A DNA stretch of 64,000 nucleotides. It comes from JBOFDK01 sp051656485 (GTDB lineage Bacteria > Bacillota > Clostridia > Lachnospirales > Cellulosilyticaceae). The stretch lies in assembly GCA_051656485.1 (NCBI GenBank), contig JBOGBZ010000147.1:1-64000 (forward strand), given 5' to 3'. The notes under the pieces are model-generated. The model worked only from the letters and a program-made list of their open reading frames with translations, searched no databases and was not told where the DNA came from. The position numbers and the translations under genes are program-made. Below, one piece after another: positions 23,625-31,756 of this stretch (the first letter of the stretch is position 1; each line of letters opens with the position of its first letter).

Positions 23625-24407
23625 ATGTGGGGAAGAATTTTAGAGGTAACAATAGGGAGCATGACGCTTAGTTATCCTGAGCTGACTATTGAAGTTACAC
23701 AAAAATTTGACTTGGATACAGTGCCTCTAGTGACAGAGATTACGCTTTTTAACTTAAGCAATAATACAATAGCTGCTATCATGCAAGAAAATAGTATCAC
23801 AGTCAATGCAGGGTATAGTGATGAAGGTATACATTGCATATCAAAAGGTGATTTAAGACAGGCATTTACAGAGTTTGTAAATAGGGATAAGGTGACGACA
23901 CTTCGAAGTGTCAACACAAACCCTGAGCTAAACTCTATTTTTATGCGTACTTATAGCAAGGGGACACCTATTGCAGATGTTTTAAATGATTTACTTGCAG
24001 GGAGTGGGACAACGCTTTCACGTGTGAATGTACCAGGTGTATTAGACAAGGCGCTTACTGTTAAGGGTAAGAAGATAACCATTATAAAAGACCTGTGCAA
24101 AGAACATGATGTCACTTTAACAATTGATAACGCAGGTATGGCACTCATTGATAAACCTATCGGTGAAGATACAGGATATTTGCTTAAGGCCAATACTGGT
24201 CTTATTGGTAGCCCTGTGCCTTACATTGATGAAGAGGGTAATGTTAAGTACGAGCTGAACGCTTTATTTCTTCCAGGAGTCAAAGCTTTATCTAAGCTAC
24301 GTGTAGAGAGCAAGACCCTTACTGGGAATGTGCAAGTTATATCAGGAGGGCACACGCTGACGAAGGATGGATGGACAACTAAATTGGAGGTGGAGACCCT
24401 TGCTTAA
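23625..24407 (+). CDS. Baseplate hub protein (gpD/gp44-like)
   Basis: 260 residues. N-terminal beta domain (LSYPELTIEVTQKFDLDTVP), a middle with FMRTYSKGTPIADVLNDLLA typical of hub proteins, and a C-terminal beta domain (LRVESKTLTGNVQVISGGH). Forms the trimeric hub between tube and spike. It starts one base after the plug stop. Confidence 0.75.
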   Translation: MWGRILEVTIGSMTLSYPELTIEVTQKFDLDTVPLVTEITLFNLSNNTIAAIMQENSITVNAGYSDEGIHCISKGDLRQAFTEFVNRDKVTTLRSVNTNPELNSIFMRTYSKGTPIADVLNDLLAGSGTTLSRVNVPGVLDKALTVKGKKITIIKDLCKEHDVTLTIDNAGMALIDKPIGEDTGYLLKANTGLIGSPVPYIDEEGNVKYELNALFLPGVKALSKLRVESKTLTGNVQVISGGHTLTKDGWTTKLEVETLA

Positions 24408-24657
24408 GATGATGGGGCAATTAAGGGATGAGCTGCTTGTGGAGCTGAAGCAGGCTTATATGGGCACTGTAACAAACATCAATGCTGACGACACGATCCA
24501 AGTGAAGTGTGAAGACATTACCTTTGATGATTTGCCTATTTATAATGGTGATATAAGTTATGAGTCTATCAATAAGCAGCAGGTCCTTGTATTACAAATA
24601 GGTAAGCGCGATTATATCGCCTTATTAATAACAAGAGGGAGAGTGGTACGCACATGA
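24400..24657 (+). CDS. Small baseplate protein (spike/DUF2577 position)
   Basis: 85 residues if started at TTG 24400, nine bases after GGAGG; ATG 24409 is the alternative. N-terminal helix (MGQLRDELLVELKQAYMGTV) then beta strands (TIQVKCEDITFDDLPIYNGD, VLVLQIGKRDYIALLITRG), an OB-like pattern. Position between hub and gp25 is that of the PBSX XkdR-type protein or spike. Confidence 0.6.
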   Translation: MLKMMGQLRDELLVELKQAYMGTVTNINADDTIQVKCEDITFDDLPIYNGDISYESINKQQVLVLQIGKRDYIALLITRGRVVRT

Positions 24658-25001
24658 GAAGTATTAAGTTAGACGTTGGAACAATGAACCATATAAACGC
24701 TATATCAGCTAGTAGTGACCAAGTGCTTGAGGATGTGGCCCATAGGCTGACCACACGCAAAGGTGATTATATTTTTGATAGAAGTATCGGGGTAGATTAT
24801 GACATTGTTTTTGGAAAATCACATGATACAGAGCAAAAGATTGAACACTTAAAAGCGGTTATATTGAGTAACACATCAGTAGAACGTGTCGAAATACTCA
24901 ATTATGCGATAGATGTGACAACGCGTAAGATGGCAATAGCGTATAGGTTGCACCTTGCAAGTGGGGAGGAAACGAAAGGAGGTGTTGATATTGGCGATTA
25001 G
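24654..25001 (+). CDS. Baseplate wedge protein, gpW/gp25 family
   Basis: 115 residues with the gp25 pattern: QVLEDVAHRLTTRKGDYIFD, GVDYDIVFG, then IEHLKAVILSNTSVERVEIL and a C-terminal beta pair. A lysozyme-fold structural protein, not enzymatic, that joins baseplate to sheath. ATGA overlap with the preceding gene. Confidence 0.85.
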   Translation: MRSIKLDVGTMNHINAISASSDQVLEDVAHRLTTRKGDYIFDRSIGVDYDIVFGKSHDTEQKIEHLKAVILSNTSVERVEILNYAIDVTTRKMAIAYRLHLASGEETKGGVDIGD

Positions 25002-26148
25002 TTGGGGATTTACGAGTACAGGGTTTATACGTCCTACGATGCAAGAGCTTAAGGATCATCTCATAGGCTCTTATCTTACACGTGTACCTGATGCAGACTT
25101 TACGACAGGGAGTATATTGGATATACAGATTACTGCTGAAGCAGAAGTTAAGGCAAAACAGTATGCAGATCTTGAACGTGCCATTGAGGAAAGTTACTTA
25201 AACAGTAGCAATGGCATCTATGTGGACAGAAATGTAAAGCCACTAGGTAAGGCACGTAAGCAGCCGACACATGCATCATCAAAGGTACAGTTTAAAGGGA
25301 CCATTGGTAAGGAGATCTTACGAGGGGTAGCAGTCAAAACAGTAAGTGGACTTATTTATCGCACCATCGAAGCTGGAACTATTACAACCCAAGAAGGTAT
25401 CGTACTGAGTGTTATCGCAGAGCAAGCAGGTACAAAGTACAATATACCAATAGGAGCGATTAATACATTGGTGGTTACGGATACAGACGTTACCTATGTA
25501 AGTAACGTTGAACCTGCAGGTGGCGGCCTTGATAGAGAGATGGACTATGAGCTGAAGGACAGAGTGTACCAAGGCTTTATTGGCGCAGAAAATAAACCGG
25601 CTGAGATTATCAACTTTGAGATTAAGGACATTGATGGTGTCACATCCTCCGTGGTACTTGAGAATAAAGAGGAGTCATGGCAGGGAGCAGTAGGACCACA
25701 TAGTCTCTTGGCAGTAGTAGAAGGTGGCGAAGACGCGGCCATCTTTAAAGTACTATTTGATTTTTTACCTTTTGGCGTGCAGACAAAGACAAATGTAACG
25801 AATAATAAGGTGAGTAAGATTGTGTCTGAAGGTGCCAATGTGTATGAGCTTACATTCTTAAGACCAAGCTATGTGACATTTGATGTGAAGATTGAGGTAG
25901 TAGCAAGCGTACCGTTGACTGAAGCTGAAAAGTATGAGGTAACAACACTTGTAAGCGACATTTACAGTAATTTAGAAATCAATGAGGACATCGCACCACG
26001 TGACATCTTTAAGCTTTTAGGTGATGTCATCAACTACAATAGTGTTAAGGTGTCACTTAAAAAGCAGGGCACATCTGAGTGGGTAGACGTGATTGATATT
26101 TTAGCAACGGAGCTTGGTGCATTAGGTGAGGTGACAATCATTGGCTAA
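24991..26148 (+). CDS. Baseplate J-like protein
   Basis: 385 residues from TTG 24991, six bases after AGGAGGTG; the same TTG lies inside the end of the gp25 gene. Family signatures: GSILDIQITAEAEVKAKQYA, YVDRNVKPLGKARKQPTHA, GGLDREMDYELKDRVYQGFI and NFEIKDIDGVTSSVVLENK. Core wedge component of contractile baseplates (P2 gpJ, PBSX XkdT). Confidence 0.93.
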   Translation: MAISWGFTSTGFIRPTMQELKDHLIGSYLTRVPDADFTTGSILDIQITAEAEVKAKQYADLERAIEESYLNSSNGIYVDRNVKPLGKARKQPTHASSKVQFKGTIGKEILRGVAVKTVSGLIYRTIEAGTITTQEGIVLSVIAEQAGTKYNIPIGAINTLVVTDTDVTYVSNVEPAGGGLDREMDYELKDRVYQGFIGAENKPAEIINFEIKDIDGVTSSVVLENKEESWQGAVGPHSLLAVVEGGEDAAIFKVLFDFLPFGVQTKTNVTNNKVSKIVSEGANVYELTFLRPSYVTFDVKIEVVASVPLTEAEKYEVTTLVSDIYSNLEINEDIAPRDIFKLLGDVINYNSVKVSLKKQGTSEWVDVIDILATELGALGEVTIIG

Positions 26149-26941
26149 TAGGATGTATGATAACCTACCAGGCAATATGCAAACGGAATACTATGAGACA
26201 CTTACCAGTGTGATTGGAGAGGTTGACACGAAGCTTGATGAGGATATAGCACTATTCGCGCAGAAACCAGAGAGCCATGAGTGTTTTAGACGGCTTAAGA
26301 GCAAAGAGGTTTTGGGACATATCAATGGGAGTTGGGAAGAGATTCATAGTAAGGTACCAAGCTTCTATAAATTCTACTTTGTAAGCGACTTCATCGAGAA
26401 GATAAGTGGCTTTGTCAATGTGCTTTATTATACCCATATAGATAACCTTACGGCATTTATGCTAGTTGAGAGTATAAGCCCTACGGCTTACAAGTTTATC
26501 TATAAGCTAGTGCCTACTGGGTGCAATCTAGTCCTTATGAATAGAGCTAAGAACAGAAAGCTTTATGGTTGCTTCTACATTGGCCAACCAACTATCCTAC
26601 AAGGTATAGATGCAGTGGATGCACTTCAAACGACAAATACACTTAATCGTGACCTTGTCTTTTTGCCACATGGTGCAATCGTAGATCCAGCCAGTACGCA
26701 TGTGGATTTAAGAGAAAAGACCTTTAAACTTGGTACCAATGCAGTACTTAAACTGATGGCGATAGAAAACAAGGGAAGAGTATCGATAGATATACCTAAT
26801 AGACCGAGTGGTATTGAAATCATGTTGAATGGAGAGCTGTACACTGGTGGCTTCGTAAAACCTATGGGCAGTTTGATAGAAGTGAGCATACTTGGAAGTG
26901 ATCTAGAATTTAGTAAAGTCATTATAAGAATGGAGGAATAA
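26141..26941 (+). CDS. Baseplate/tail protein in the gpI (DUF2313) position
   Basis: 266 residues from TTG 26141, overlapping the gpJ stop by 8 bases. N-terminal helices (MYDNLPGNMQTEYYETLTSV, IGEVDTKLDEDIALF) then a beta-rich second half (DLREKTFKLGTNAVLKLMAI). The place between gpJ and the tail fibre is that of P2 gpI/XkdU, which links the fibre to the baseplate. Sequence match itself is not recognised. Confidence 0.6.
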   Translation: MANRMYDNLPGNMQTEYYETLTSVIGEVDTKLDEDIALFAQKPESHECFRRLKSKEVLGHINGSWEEIHSKVPSFYKFYFVSDFIEKISGFVNVLYYTHIDNLTAFMLVESISPTAYKFIYKLVPTGCNLVLMNRAKNRKLYGCFYIGQPTILQGIDAVDALQTTNTLNRDLVFLPHGAIVDPASTHVDLREKTFKLGTNAVLKLMAIENKGRVSIDIPNRPSGIEIMLNGELYTGGFVKPMGSLIEVSILGSDLEFSKVIIRMEE

Positions 26942-26942
26942 G

Positions 26943-27812
26943 ATGGCATTGAAAATATCTTTCAAAGATTTTTTAGCAAAGTATCCATTTAGATTTAAAG
27001 CACGTGCCACACCTGAAGAGGTGAATAAGTTCATGAGTGGCATCGAAGCGAATATGGAAATAACACCTAACTTTGAGGTGGAGCAGGGAACAGAACTTAA
27101 TGAGGCATTCTTTAGGCAACTAGAAAGTGACATCAACGCAGAGTTTGTTGATCATAATAACAGTGAGGTTGCCCATCCGTTCTTACTTAATAAAATCAAG
27201 AATTTACAAGGCGAGATTGATAATATAGATGTGTCTTGGGCAGGTATAAGCGGCAAGCCGACTACATTCCCGCCATCAACACATGGGCATACGGTTGCTA
27301 CTACTGCCGCTGATGGTTTCATGTCTAAAGGGGATAAGGTAAAGCTTGATGGTGTAGCAGTAGGAGCAAACGCATATGTGCACCCAGGGTCTGGAACAAA
27401 TCCACATGGTACTACAAAGACTGATGTTGGGCTTGGAAATGTACCTAATTACCAAATCACAGCAGCAGTCAATGATACTAGTGATTCTAAATTTGCAACT
27501 GCTGGAGCAGTTAAACTTGCATATGATAAAGGTGTAGAAGCGTTGAATATTGCAAATAGGGGTGGTGTGAAATCCGTTCAGAGAGGTATGTCTTTGGCTA
27601 ATGGAAAGATTATATTCAATGTGACAATAGCACCAGTTAATACAGCAAAAGCGGTACTGCACGTTGAGACTATGCTGTTCTGCGAAGGTAAGACAACGGG
27701 CACACAATCTATGTGCGGTGGTAGAATTGTGGATGGAACAACCCTAGAGTTCTACAAGTCGCTTTCCACAAGTGACTGGCTGGTCGTATGGCAAGTTGTG
27801 GAGTATTATTAA
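26943..27812 (+). CDS. Tail fibre protein
   Basis: 289 residues. Globular N-terminal part for baseplate attachment; from ~residue 98 the common fibre repeats WAGISGKPTTFPPSTHGH, DGFMSKGDKVKLDGVAVGA and NPHGTTKTDVGLGNVPN; a C-terminal beta domain after residue 210 is the likely receptor-binding tip. Short for a fibre. Starts one base after the preceding stop. Confidence 0.9.
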   Translation: MALKISFKDFLAKYPFRFKARATPEEVNKFMSGIEANMEITPNFEVEQGTELNEAFFRQLESDINAEFVDHNNSEVAHPFLLNKIKNLQGEIDNIDVSWAGISGKPTTFPPSTHGHTVATTAADGFMSKGDKVKLDGVAVGANAYVHPGSGTNPHGTTKTDVGLGNVPNYQITAAVNDTSDSKFATAGAVKLAYDKGVEALNIANRGGVKSVQRGMSLANGKIIFNVTIAPVNTAKAVLHVETMLFCEGKTTGTQSMCGGRIVDGTTLEFYKSLSTSDWLVVWQVVEYY

Positions 27813-27831
27813 AAAGTGGGGGGTGGGTTAA

Positions 27832-28188
27832 ATGATTTTTAAATACGCACAAATAAATGAATTAGGTTATTGCATAGGAATTTCAATATTATCTGGGGGT
27901 GTCACATCAGATGATATGATTAGGTTAGATGAAAATAGTGATGAATATTTATATATAAATAGAAAATACGATATTGAAAAGTCGCAATGGACTGATGAAT
28001 ATTACATTTCAAAAGAACAAATAGAAAAGTCACATGAAGAAATCACAAAGACCATATCACAAGATCAGTTGATGTCTATGGAAATGGAGTTAGACACAAA
28101 CTCTAAGATTGCACTTACACAGGCAGATGGTCTCATGATTATGGAAATGCTTTTAGAAATACAAGCTATGCTTACAACTCACACATGA
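27832..28188 (+). CDS. Hypothetical protein downstream of the fibre
   Basis: 118 residues: beta-rich, tyrosine-rich first half (YAQINELGYCIGISILSGG, NSDEYLYINRKYDIEKSQWT) and a helical Glu/Met-rich end (LMSMEMELDTNSKIALTQAD). The location suggests a fibre chaperone or fibre-associated protein. No family recognised. Confidence 0.6.
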   Translation: MIFKYAQINELGYCIGISILSGGVTSDDMIRLDENSDEYLYINRKYDIEKSQWTDEYYISKEQIEKSHEEITKTISQDQLMSMEMELDTNSKIALTQADGLMIMEMLLEIQAMLTTHT

Positions 28189-28224
28189 GTGTAAAATATA
28201 TTAAATCTAAAGGAGGTTGTTATT

Positions 28225-28443
28225 ATGGCAACTATCAAACCAATCAACTACACTATCCAAGAAAGAATGAACGCTAGACTATTATCTGCTGGTTCAAAGA
28301 CCATTGACGGAGTAGTAGAAAGCAATTCACCAAGAGTAGACAGGGTAAATGTCTACTGCTATGCTATTGATGAATATGGATATGACATCTTAGAAGTTGA
28401 CGAGAGATACGTCGATGAAGTAAAAGGTAAGTTCGGAGTTTAA
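28225..28443 (+). CDS. Hypothetical small phage protein
   Basis: 72 residues; charged and tyrosine-rich (DRVNVYCYAIDEYGYDILEV). AAAGGAGGTTG ribosome site. Followed by a double hairpin terminator, so it closes the structural operon. No family recognised. Confidence 0.6.
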   Translation: MATIKPINYTIQERMNARLLSAGSKTIDGVVESNSPRVDRVNVYCYAIDEYGYDILEVDERYVDEVKGKFGV

Positions 28444-28464
28444 AAGAATGATTTGTTAAGACGA

Positions 28465-28509
28465 AACACCAGTGATGGTGTTATTTTTATGCCCTTCTAT
28501 AAGAGGGGC
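28465..28509 (+). terminator. Tandem hairpin terminator ending the tail operon
   Basis: First hairpin AACACCA-GTGA-TGGTGTT (28465-28482) with ATTTTT after it; second GCCCTTCT-ATA-AGAGGGGC (28491-28509) followed by TTCTTTT. Separates structural from lysis genes. Confidence 0.75.
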
Positions 28510-28535
28510 TTCTTTTATAGGAGGGTAGGAAAGGC

Positions 28536-28778
28536 ATGGATGAACAACTATACAAAGAGATAAGAAAAATTAGTGAAGATATGATTTTTGTTAAAACAAC
28601 CCTTGAAAACATATCCAATAACTATGAAGCAAAAGTACGTGCTTTGGACGAGAAGTATGAGGAGAAGATGAAGGTTGCCAATCATCGTATCGAAGATTTA
28701 GAAGATCAAAATAAGTGGTTATGGCGAACTATTATCGCCGCAGTTATTGTTGCAATTATCCCATTCTTTTTGAAGTAA
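28536..28778 (+). CDS. XhlA-type lysis accessory protein
   Basis: 80 residues: helical coiled-coil N-terminus (DMIFVKTTLENISNNYEAKV, KVANHRIEDLEDQNKWLW) and one C-terminal membrane span (RTIIAAVIVAIIPFFLK). Matches the hemolysin XhlA family of PBSX, which assists holin and endolysin. First gene of the lysis cassette. Confidence 0.9.
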   Translation: MDEQLYKEIRKISEDMIFVKTTLENISNNYEAKVRALDEKYEEKMKVANHRIEDLEDQNKWLWRTIIAAVIVAIIPFFLK

Positions 28779-28785
28779 GGAAGTG

Positions 28786-29049
28786 ATGGCTTTGAAAAAA
28801 GGAACGCTTAAAGATACTTTTTCAATCAATGAGTACAAGGTGAGCGCGCTTATCTTGTGCTTACTTACTTGCATGGCATTTGGAGGTTATAACTACATAG
28901 TCCATGGGGATGTGACAGACAACTTGACAAATATTATCCTTGCACTGATTACCGCAGTAGCAGGCGTAAATATTGCAGACAGATTTACGGCCAACAAGAA
29001 TACACCTGAGGACGTGACACAAGAGTATAGTGAATACAATAACTTTTAG
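28786..29049 (+). CDS. Putative phage holin
   Basis: 87 residues from the ATG at 28786 (TTG 28792 is an alternative with a better-spaced GGAAG). Two hydrophobic segments (ALILCLLTCMAFGGYNYIV and NIILALITAVAGVNIA) and a polar C-terminus. Holin role inferred from topology and position. Confidence 0.7.
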   Translation: MALKKGTLKDTFSINEYKVSALILCLLTCMAFGGYNYIVHGDVTDNLTNIILALITAVAGVNIADRFTANKNTPEDVTQEYSEYNNF

Positions 29050-29062
29050 GAGGGTTTAGAGT

Positions 29063-29404
29063 ATGGAAAACTTTAACGTAGATTGGATGGAAGTAGTATT
29101 TAGTTTAGCATGGGTCATTATTACATTGGTGCTTGTGCCTTATATCAAGAGTGTCACAACGGAGCATCAAAGAGAGACCGCTTTTAAAATTATTAAAGAG
29201 CTGGTGGAAGCAGCGGAGCAACTCTTTAGATCAGGGCAAATCACTGATAGAAAGTCCTTCGTTATCTATCAGGCTTCAATACATCCTAAACTAAAGCTAG
29301 AAGATAATGATGTGAAGATTAAACTTGAAGCAGCAGTACGGGAGCTGAACCAACAGGATAAAAGGGAAGAAATCAAAAAGAATAAAAAGGATGGTGTTAA
29401 ATAA
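29063..29404 (+). CDS. Phage holin, LLH family
   Basis: 113 residues: one N-terminal membrane span (VVFSLAWVIITLVLVPYI), then a long amphipathic helical domain (AFKIIKELVEAAEQLFRSGQ) and a highly charged Lys-rich tail. This is the LLH (Lactobacillus phage) holin pattern. Ends in an overlap with the endolysin ATG. Confidence 0.85.
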   Translation: MENFNVDWMEVVFSLAWVIITLVLVPYIKSVTTEHQRETAFKIIKELVEAAEQLFRSGQITDRKSFVIYQASIHPKLKLEDNDVKIKLEAAVRELNQQDKREEIKKNKKDGVK

Positions 29405-30027
29405 TGAGTACAGCACAATGCAGAGACCCAAAGAAATTACATCCTATAGTATGTGAAAAAGCTATTGCAGCACTCAATGAGTGTAATCAAAAAGGCCTTA
29501 ACATGGCATTTACTGAAACACTTAGAACGGTAGAAAGACAGGACTTCTTGTATGAGCAAGGGCGTACTAGACCAGGGAAAGTTGTTACCAACGCAAAGGG
29601 TAGTAGTATGAGCTCTTATCATCAATGGGGACTTGCGGTTGATATACACCATAATGTTAATGGAAACTTATATCCTGCTGATAAGATGCAACAAGCGGCG
29701 GCTATATTTAAAAAGTATGGGTTTGAGTGGGGCGGAGACTGGAAGGATTTCAAGGATACGCCACACTTGCAAATGACGTTTGGGCTTAGTATTGCAGACT
29801 TAAAGGCAGGGAAGAAACCTCCCGCCGTATCGCAAAAGAAAACTTACACGGTTACAATAGAAGAAATACAAGTATGTGTAGATGGTAAGGTTGTCATGAT
29901 GGAAGCAGTCAATATTAACGGTAGTAACTATTCAAAAATGCGGGATATGGCATGTCAAAGACTGGGAGTAGACTATGGCAATGTTCCAGGATATAAAGAT
30001 AAAATGCCAATAATAACAATAAGGTAG
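29404..30027 (+). CDS. Endolysin, M15-type peptidoglycan L,D-peptidase
   Basis: 207 residues. Cleaves cell-wall peptides at the end of the lytic cycle. Zinc site SSYHQWGLAVDI (H73, D80) and the second histidine in TPHLQ (H121), as in CwlK/Ply500-type M15C enzymes. The C-terminal ~55 residues (VDGKVVMMEAVNINGSNYSK) resemble the copper-amine-oxidase-like wall-binding domain. No signal peptide; export depends on the holins upstream. Confidence 0.92.
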   Translation: MSTAQCRDPKKLHPIVCEKAIAALNECNQKGLNMAFTETLRTVERQDFLYEQGRTRPGKVVTNAKGSSMSSYHQWGLAVDIHHNVNGNLYPADKMQQAAAIFKKYGFEWGGDWKDFKDTPHLQMTFGLSIADLKAGKKPPAVSQKKTYTVTIEEIQVCVDGKVVMMEAVNINGSNYSKMRDMACQRLGVDYGNVPGYKDKMPIITIR

Positions 30028-30052
30028 CCATTTGGCTACCTCTCTTTTTTTT
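30022..30052 (+). terminator. Terminator after the endolysin
   Basis: AGGTAGCC-ATTT-GGCTACCT followed by TCTCTTTTTTTT. The stem includes the endolysin stop codon and its T-run overlaps the end of the convergent XRE gene. Confidence 0.85.
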
Positions 30053-30245
30053 GCCTATCGATAAATAGGACATCCATATCAAAATCAAGATAGTCAGCTA
30101 TACGCTCTAAGTCATTGACCTTCCATGTGTTATTGCTCAATCGTTTTGATATAGTTGGTTGGGTGCAACCAAACAGTGCACATAGATCTTCTTGCTTTTT
30201 ATCTCTTCGCTTTAGCATTATGACAATTTCTTTACTCATGTTCAT
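30036..30245 (-). CDS. Small XRE-family repressor
   Basis: 69 residues from the ATG at 30245, chosen because GAGGTG lies seven bases upstream; an earlier in-frame start at 30275 has no site. Single helix-turn-helix (KKQEDLCALFGCTQPTISKR, LERIADYLDFDMDVLFIDRQ). Divergent from the tyrosine recombinase, which it may repress through the inverted repeat at 30311-30351. Confidence 0.8.
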   Translation of the reverse strand: MNMSKEIVIMLKRRDKKQEDLCALFGCTQPTISKRLSNNTWKVNDLERIADYLDFDMDVLFIDRQKKER

Positions 30246-30310
30246 AGACAACACCTCTTTGGAAAGTATGGTCAAAAATCTTTTAAAATAAACACATAGA
30301 TATGCATTAA

Positions 30311-30351
30311 ATATAGATTAAAAGGAATAATAAATTTATAAAAATCTATAT
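30311..30351. promoter_or_regulatory. Inverted repeat upstream of the tyrosine recombinase
   Basis: ATATAGATT (30311-30319) and AATCTATAT (30343-30351) form a 9-bp inverted repeat; the right arm abuts the GGAGG ribosome site. The same AATCTATAT occurs upstream of the other small XRE gene (31638-31646). Probable operator for one or both small repressors. Confidence 0.5.
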
Positions 30352-30362
30352 AGGAGGTATCT

Positions 30363-31343
30363 ATGGCTAGAGGACGCGTATATACGCCAACTAAATATGC
30401 ATTAGCAAACGATAATAACAAACTACTTCTCAACGATTATCTCGTTGAATTAAAATCTAAAAAGCTTCGGCCAAATACATTGACCCAGTATATGCACGAT
30501 GGAAGGATGCTTGTATGCTACATCCAAGAAAACATGCAGGATAAGAGTTTGTTAGACTTTAACAAAAAGGATTTTAGAGAGCTTGTGCTATGGCTCACTG
30601 AAGATAGGGATGTAGGCAATGCACGATTCAACCGAATCTTTGCACTGATCCATGGGATGATGGAATATGCAGAGGATGAGGAAGACTATGAATATGAAAA
30701 GAACTATGCTAAAAAAATAAAAAATCTGCCTAAGGTACCGCGCAAGGAAGTTGTATTCTTGACGGATGCCCAAATATTAAAAATAAGGAACTGGTTATTA
30801 GATAATAAGATGTACCGAGAATGTGCCTACTTAGATATTTCTTATGATAGTACATCGCGAATAGGTGAGATCGCACAAATGAAACGTGAAGGACTACTTG
30901 AAAACAGGTATAGCAACATCGTAACTGGCAAAAGAGGTAAGCGTTTTAATGTCATTATTCATGAGAGAAGTATAGAAAGCCTTGGCTTGTATTTAGCAAC
31001 AAGGACAGATTCGCTCGATGAGTTATGGGTAACGACACGCACAAAAGCACGACCACTATCAGCTAACGCCTTATATGAATGGGCAAAGAAGATGTCAATA
31101 TGGCTAAGTAAGGAAGAGGGTAAAGCGATCAATTTCGCCCCTCATGCTCTGAGACATAGTGCCCTTGAGAACTACGATAACGGTACCCACTATATGTGCA
31201 GGGTATTGGCAGAACCACGTAAATTTGCTTTGCATGAGCTTCAGGCCATGGCACGTCATGATAGCATGGACACGACAAAATCTTACCTTAAGCCAAAGGA
31301 AAACAATGTAATAGAAGGGATGTTTGGAGTTAAACTGATGTAA
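30363..31343 (+). CDS. Tyrosine recombinase (second integrase/resolvase)
   Basis: 326 residues. N-terminal SAM-like core-binding domain (LLNDYLVELKSKKLRPNTL), C-terminal catalytic domain with R166 (TSRIGEIAQ), H261-x-x-R264 (HALRHS), H299 (ARHDSMDT) and nucleophile Y308 (KSYLKP). All catalytic residues are present, so it should be active. It lies downstream of the lysis cassette, far from the serine recombinase; it could be the integrase of the right-hand module or a dimer resolvase for an extrachromosomal form. GGAGG precedes the ATG. Confidence 0.92.
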   Translation: MARGRVYTPTKYALANDNNKLLLNDYLVELKSKKLRPNTLTQYMHDGRMLVCYIQENMQDKSLLDFNKKDFRELVLWLTEDRDVGNARFNRIFALIHGMMEYAEDEEDYEYEKNYAKKIKNLPKVPRKEVVFLTDAQILKIRNWLLDNKMYRECAYLDISYDSTSRIGEIAQMKREGLLENRYSNIVTGKRGKRFNVIIHERSIESLGLYLATRTDSLDELWVTTRTKARPLSANALYEWAKKMSIWLSKEEGKAINFAPHALRHSALENYDNGTHYMCRVLAEPRKFALHELQAMARHDSMDTTKSYLKPKENNVIEGMFGVKLM

Positions 31344-31349
31344 CGAAAG

Positions 31350-31393
31350 AATAAGGGAAGGGTGTAGACTATTGCCTACGCTCTTCCCTTATT
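31350..31393. terminator. Bidirectional terminator after the tyrosine recombinase
   Basis: An 18-bp stem with two G-T wobbles (AATAAGGGAAG... / ...CTTCCCTTATT) and an 8-base loop, T-rich on both sides. It lies between convergent genes and includes the stop of the XRE gene at 31369. Confidence 0.8.
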
Positions 31394-31578
31394 TTCACGA
31401 TATCACTGATGTCACATTTTAAATCTAAGCATATCTTTTCCAATACACTAACGCTTACAGATTCGCCTTTTTTAAATTTTGCGATAGTGGTCCAGCTTAA
31501 TCCCAAATGATGATGTAGATAATTCCTATCCTTTTGACGTTCGCGTAGTACTTCTTCTAATCCCACATAACTTATCAT
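31369..31578 (-). CDS. Small XRE/Cro-type repressor
   Basis: 69 residues from the ATG at 31578 (AAAGGGG about 11 bases upstream). DNA-binding pattern RNYLHHHLGLSWTTIAKFKK, LEKICLDLKCDISDIV. Divergent from the partition operon and close to its inverted repeats, so it may regulate parM, though partition operons are normally autoregulated by ParR. An in-frame extension to 31674 has no ribosome site. Confidence 0.75.
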   Translation of the reverse strand: MISYVGLEEVLRERQKDRNYLHHHLGLSWTTIAKFKKGESVSVSVLEKICLDLKCDISDIVKIREERRQ

Positions 31579-31674
31579 GACGTGTTCATCCCCTTTGAAA
31601 ATGTTACTAATATAAAAATAGCATTTATTGGAAAATAAATCTATATTTCTATGAATATTCGGAGAAACCTCCAC

Positions 31675-31742
31675 ATATAGTTGTTATATATCAGTTATAT
31701 ACACAAATTAGAGAGAGCCTAAAAGCTATATAACAACTATAT
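31675..31742. repeat. Inverted repeats upstream of parM, candidate centromere (parC) / operator
   Basis: ATATAGTTGTTATATA (31675-31690) and its exact reverse complement TATATAACAACTATAT (31727-31742), with a half-copy GTTATATA between (from 31694). In type II partition systems the ParR-binding centromere lies directly upstream of parM and doubles as the operator. Confidence 0.6.
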
Positions 31743-31756
31743 AAAGGAGTGATTGA

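Noticed and set aside
27276..27707. 143-codon minus-strand frame in the fibre gene, considered as a diversity-generating template
   Set aside because: Antisense shadow; no reverse transcriptase gene and no duplicated template repeat seen.
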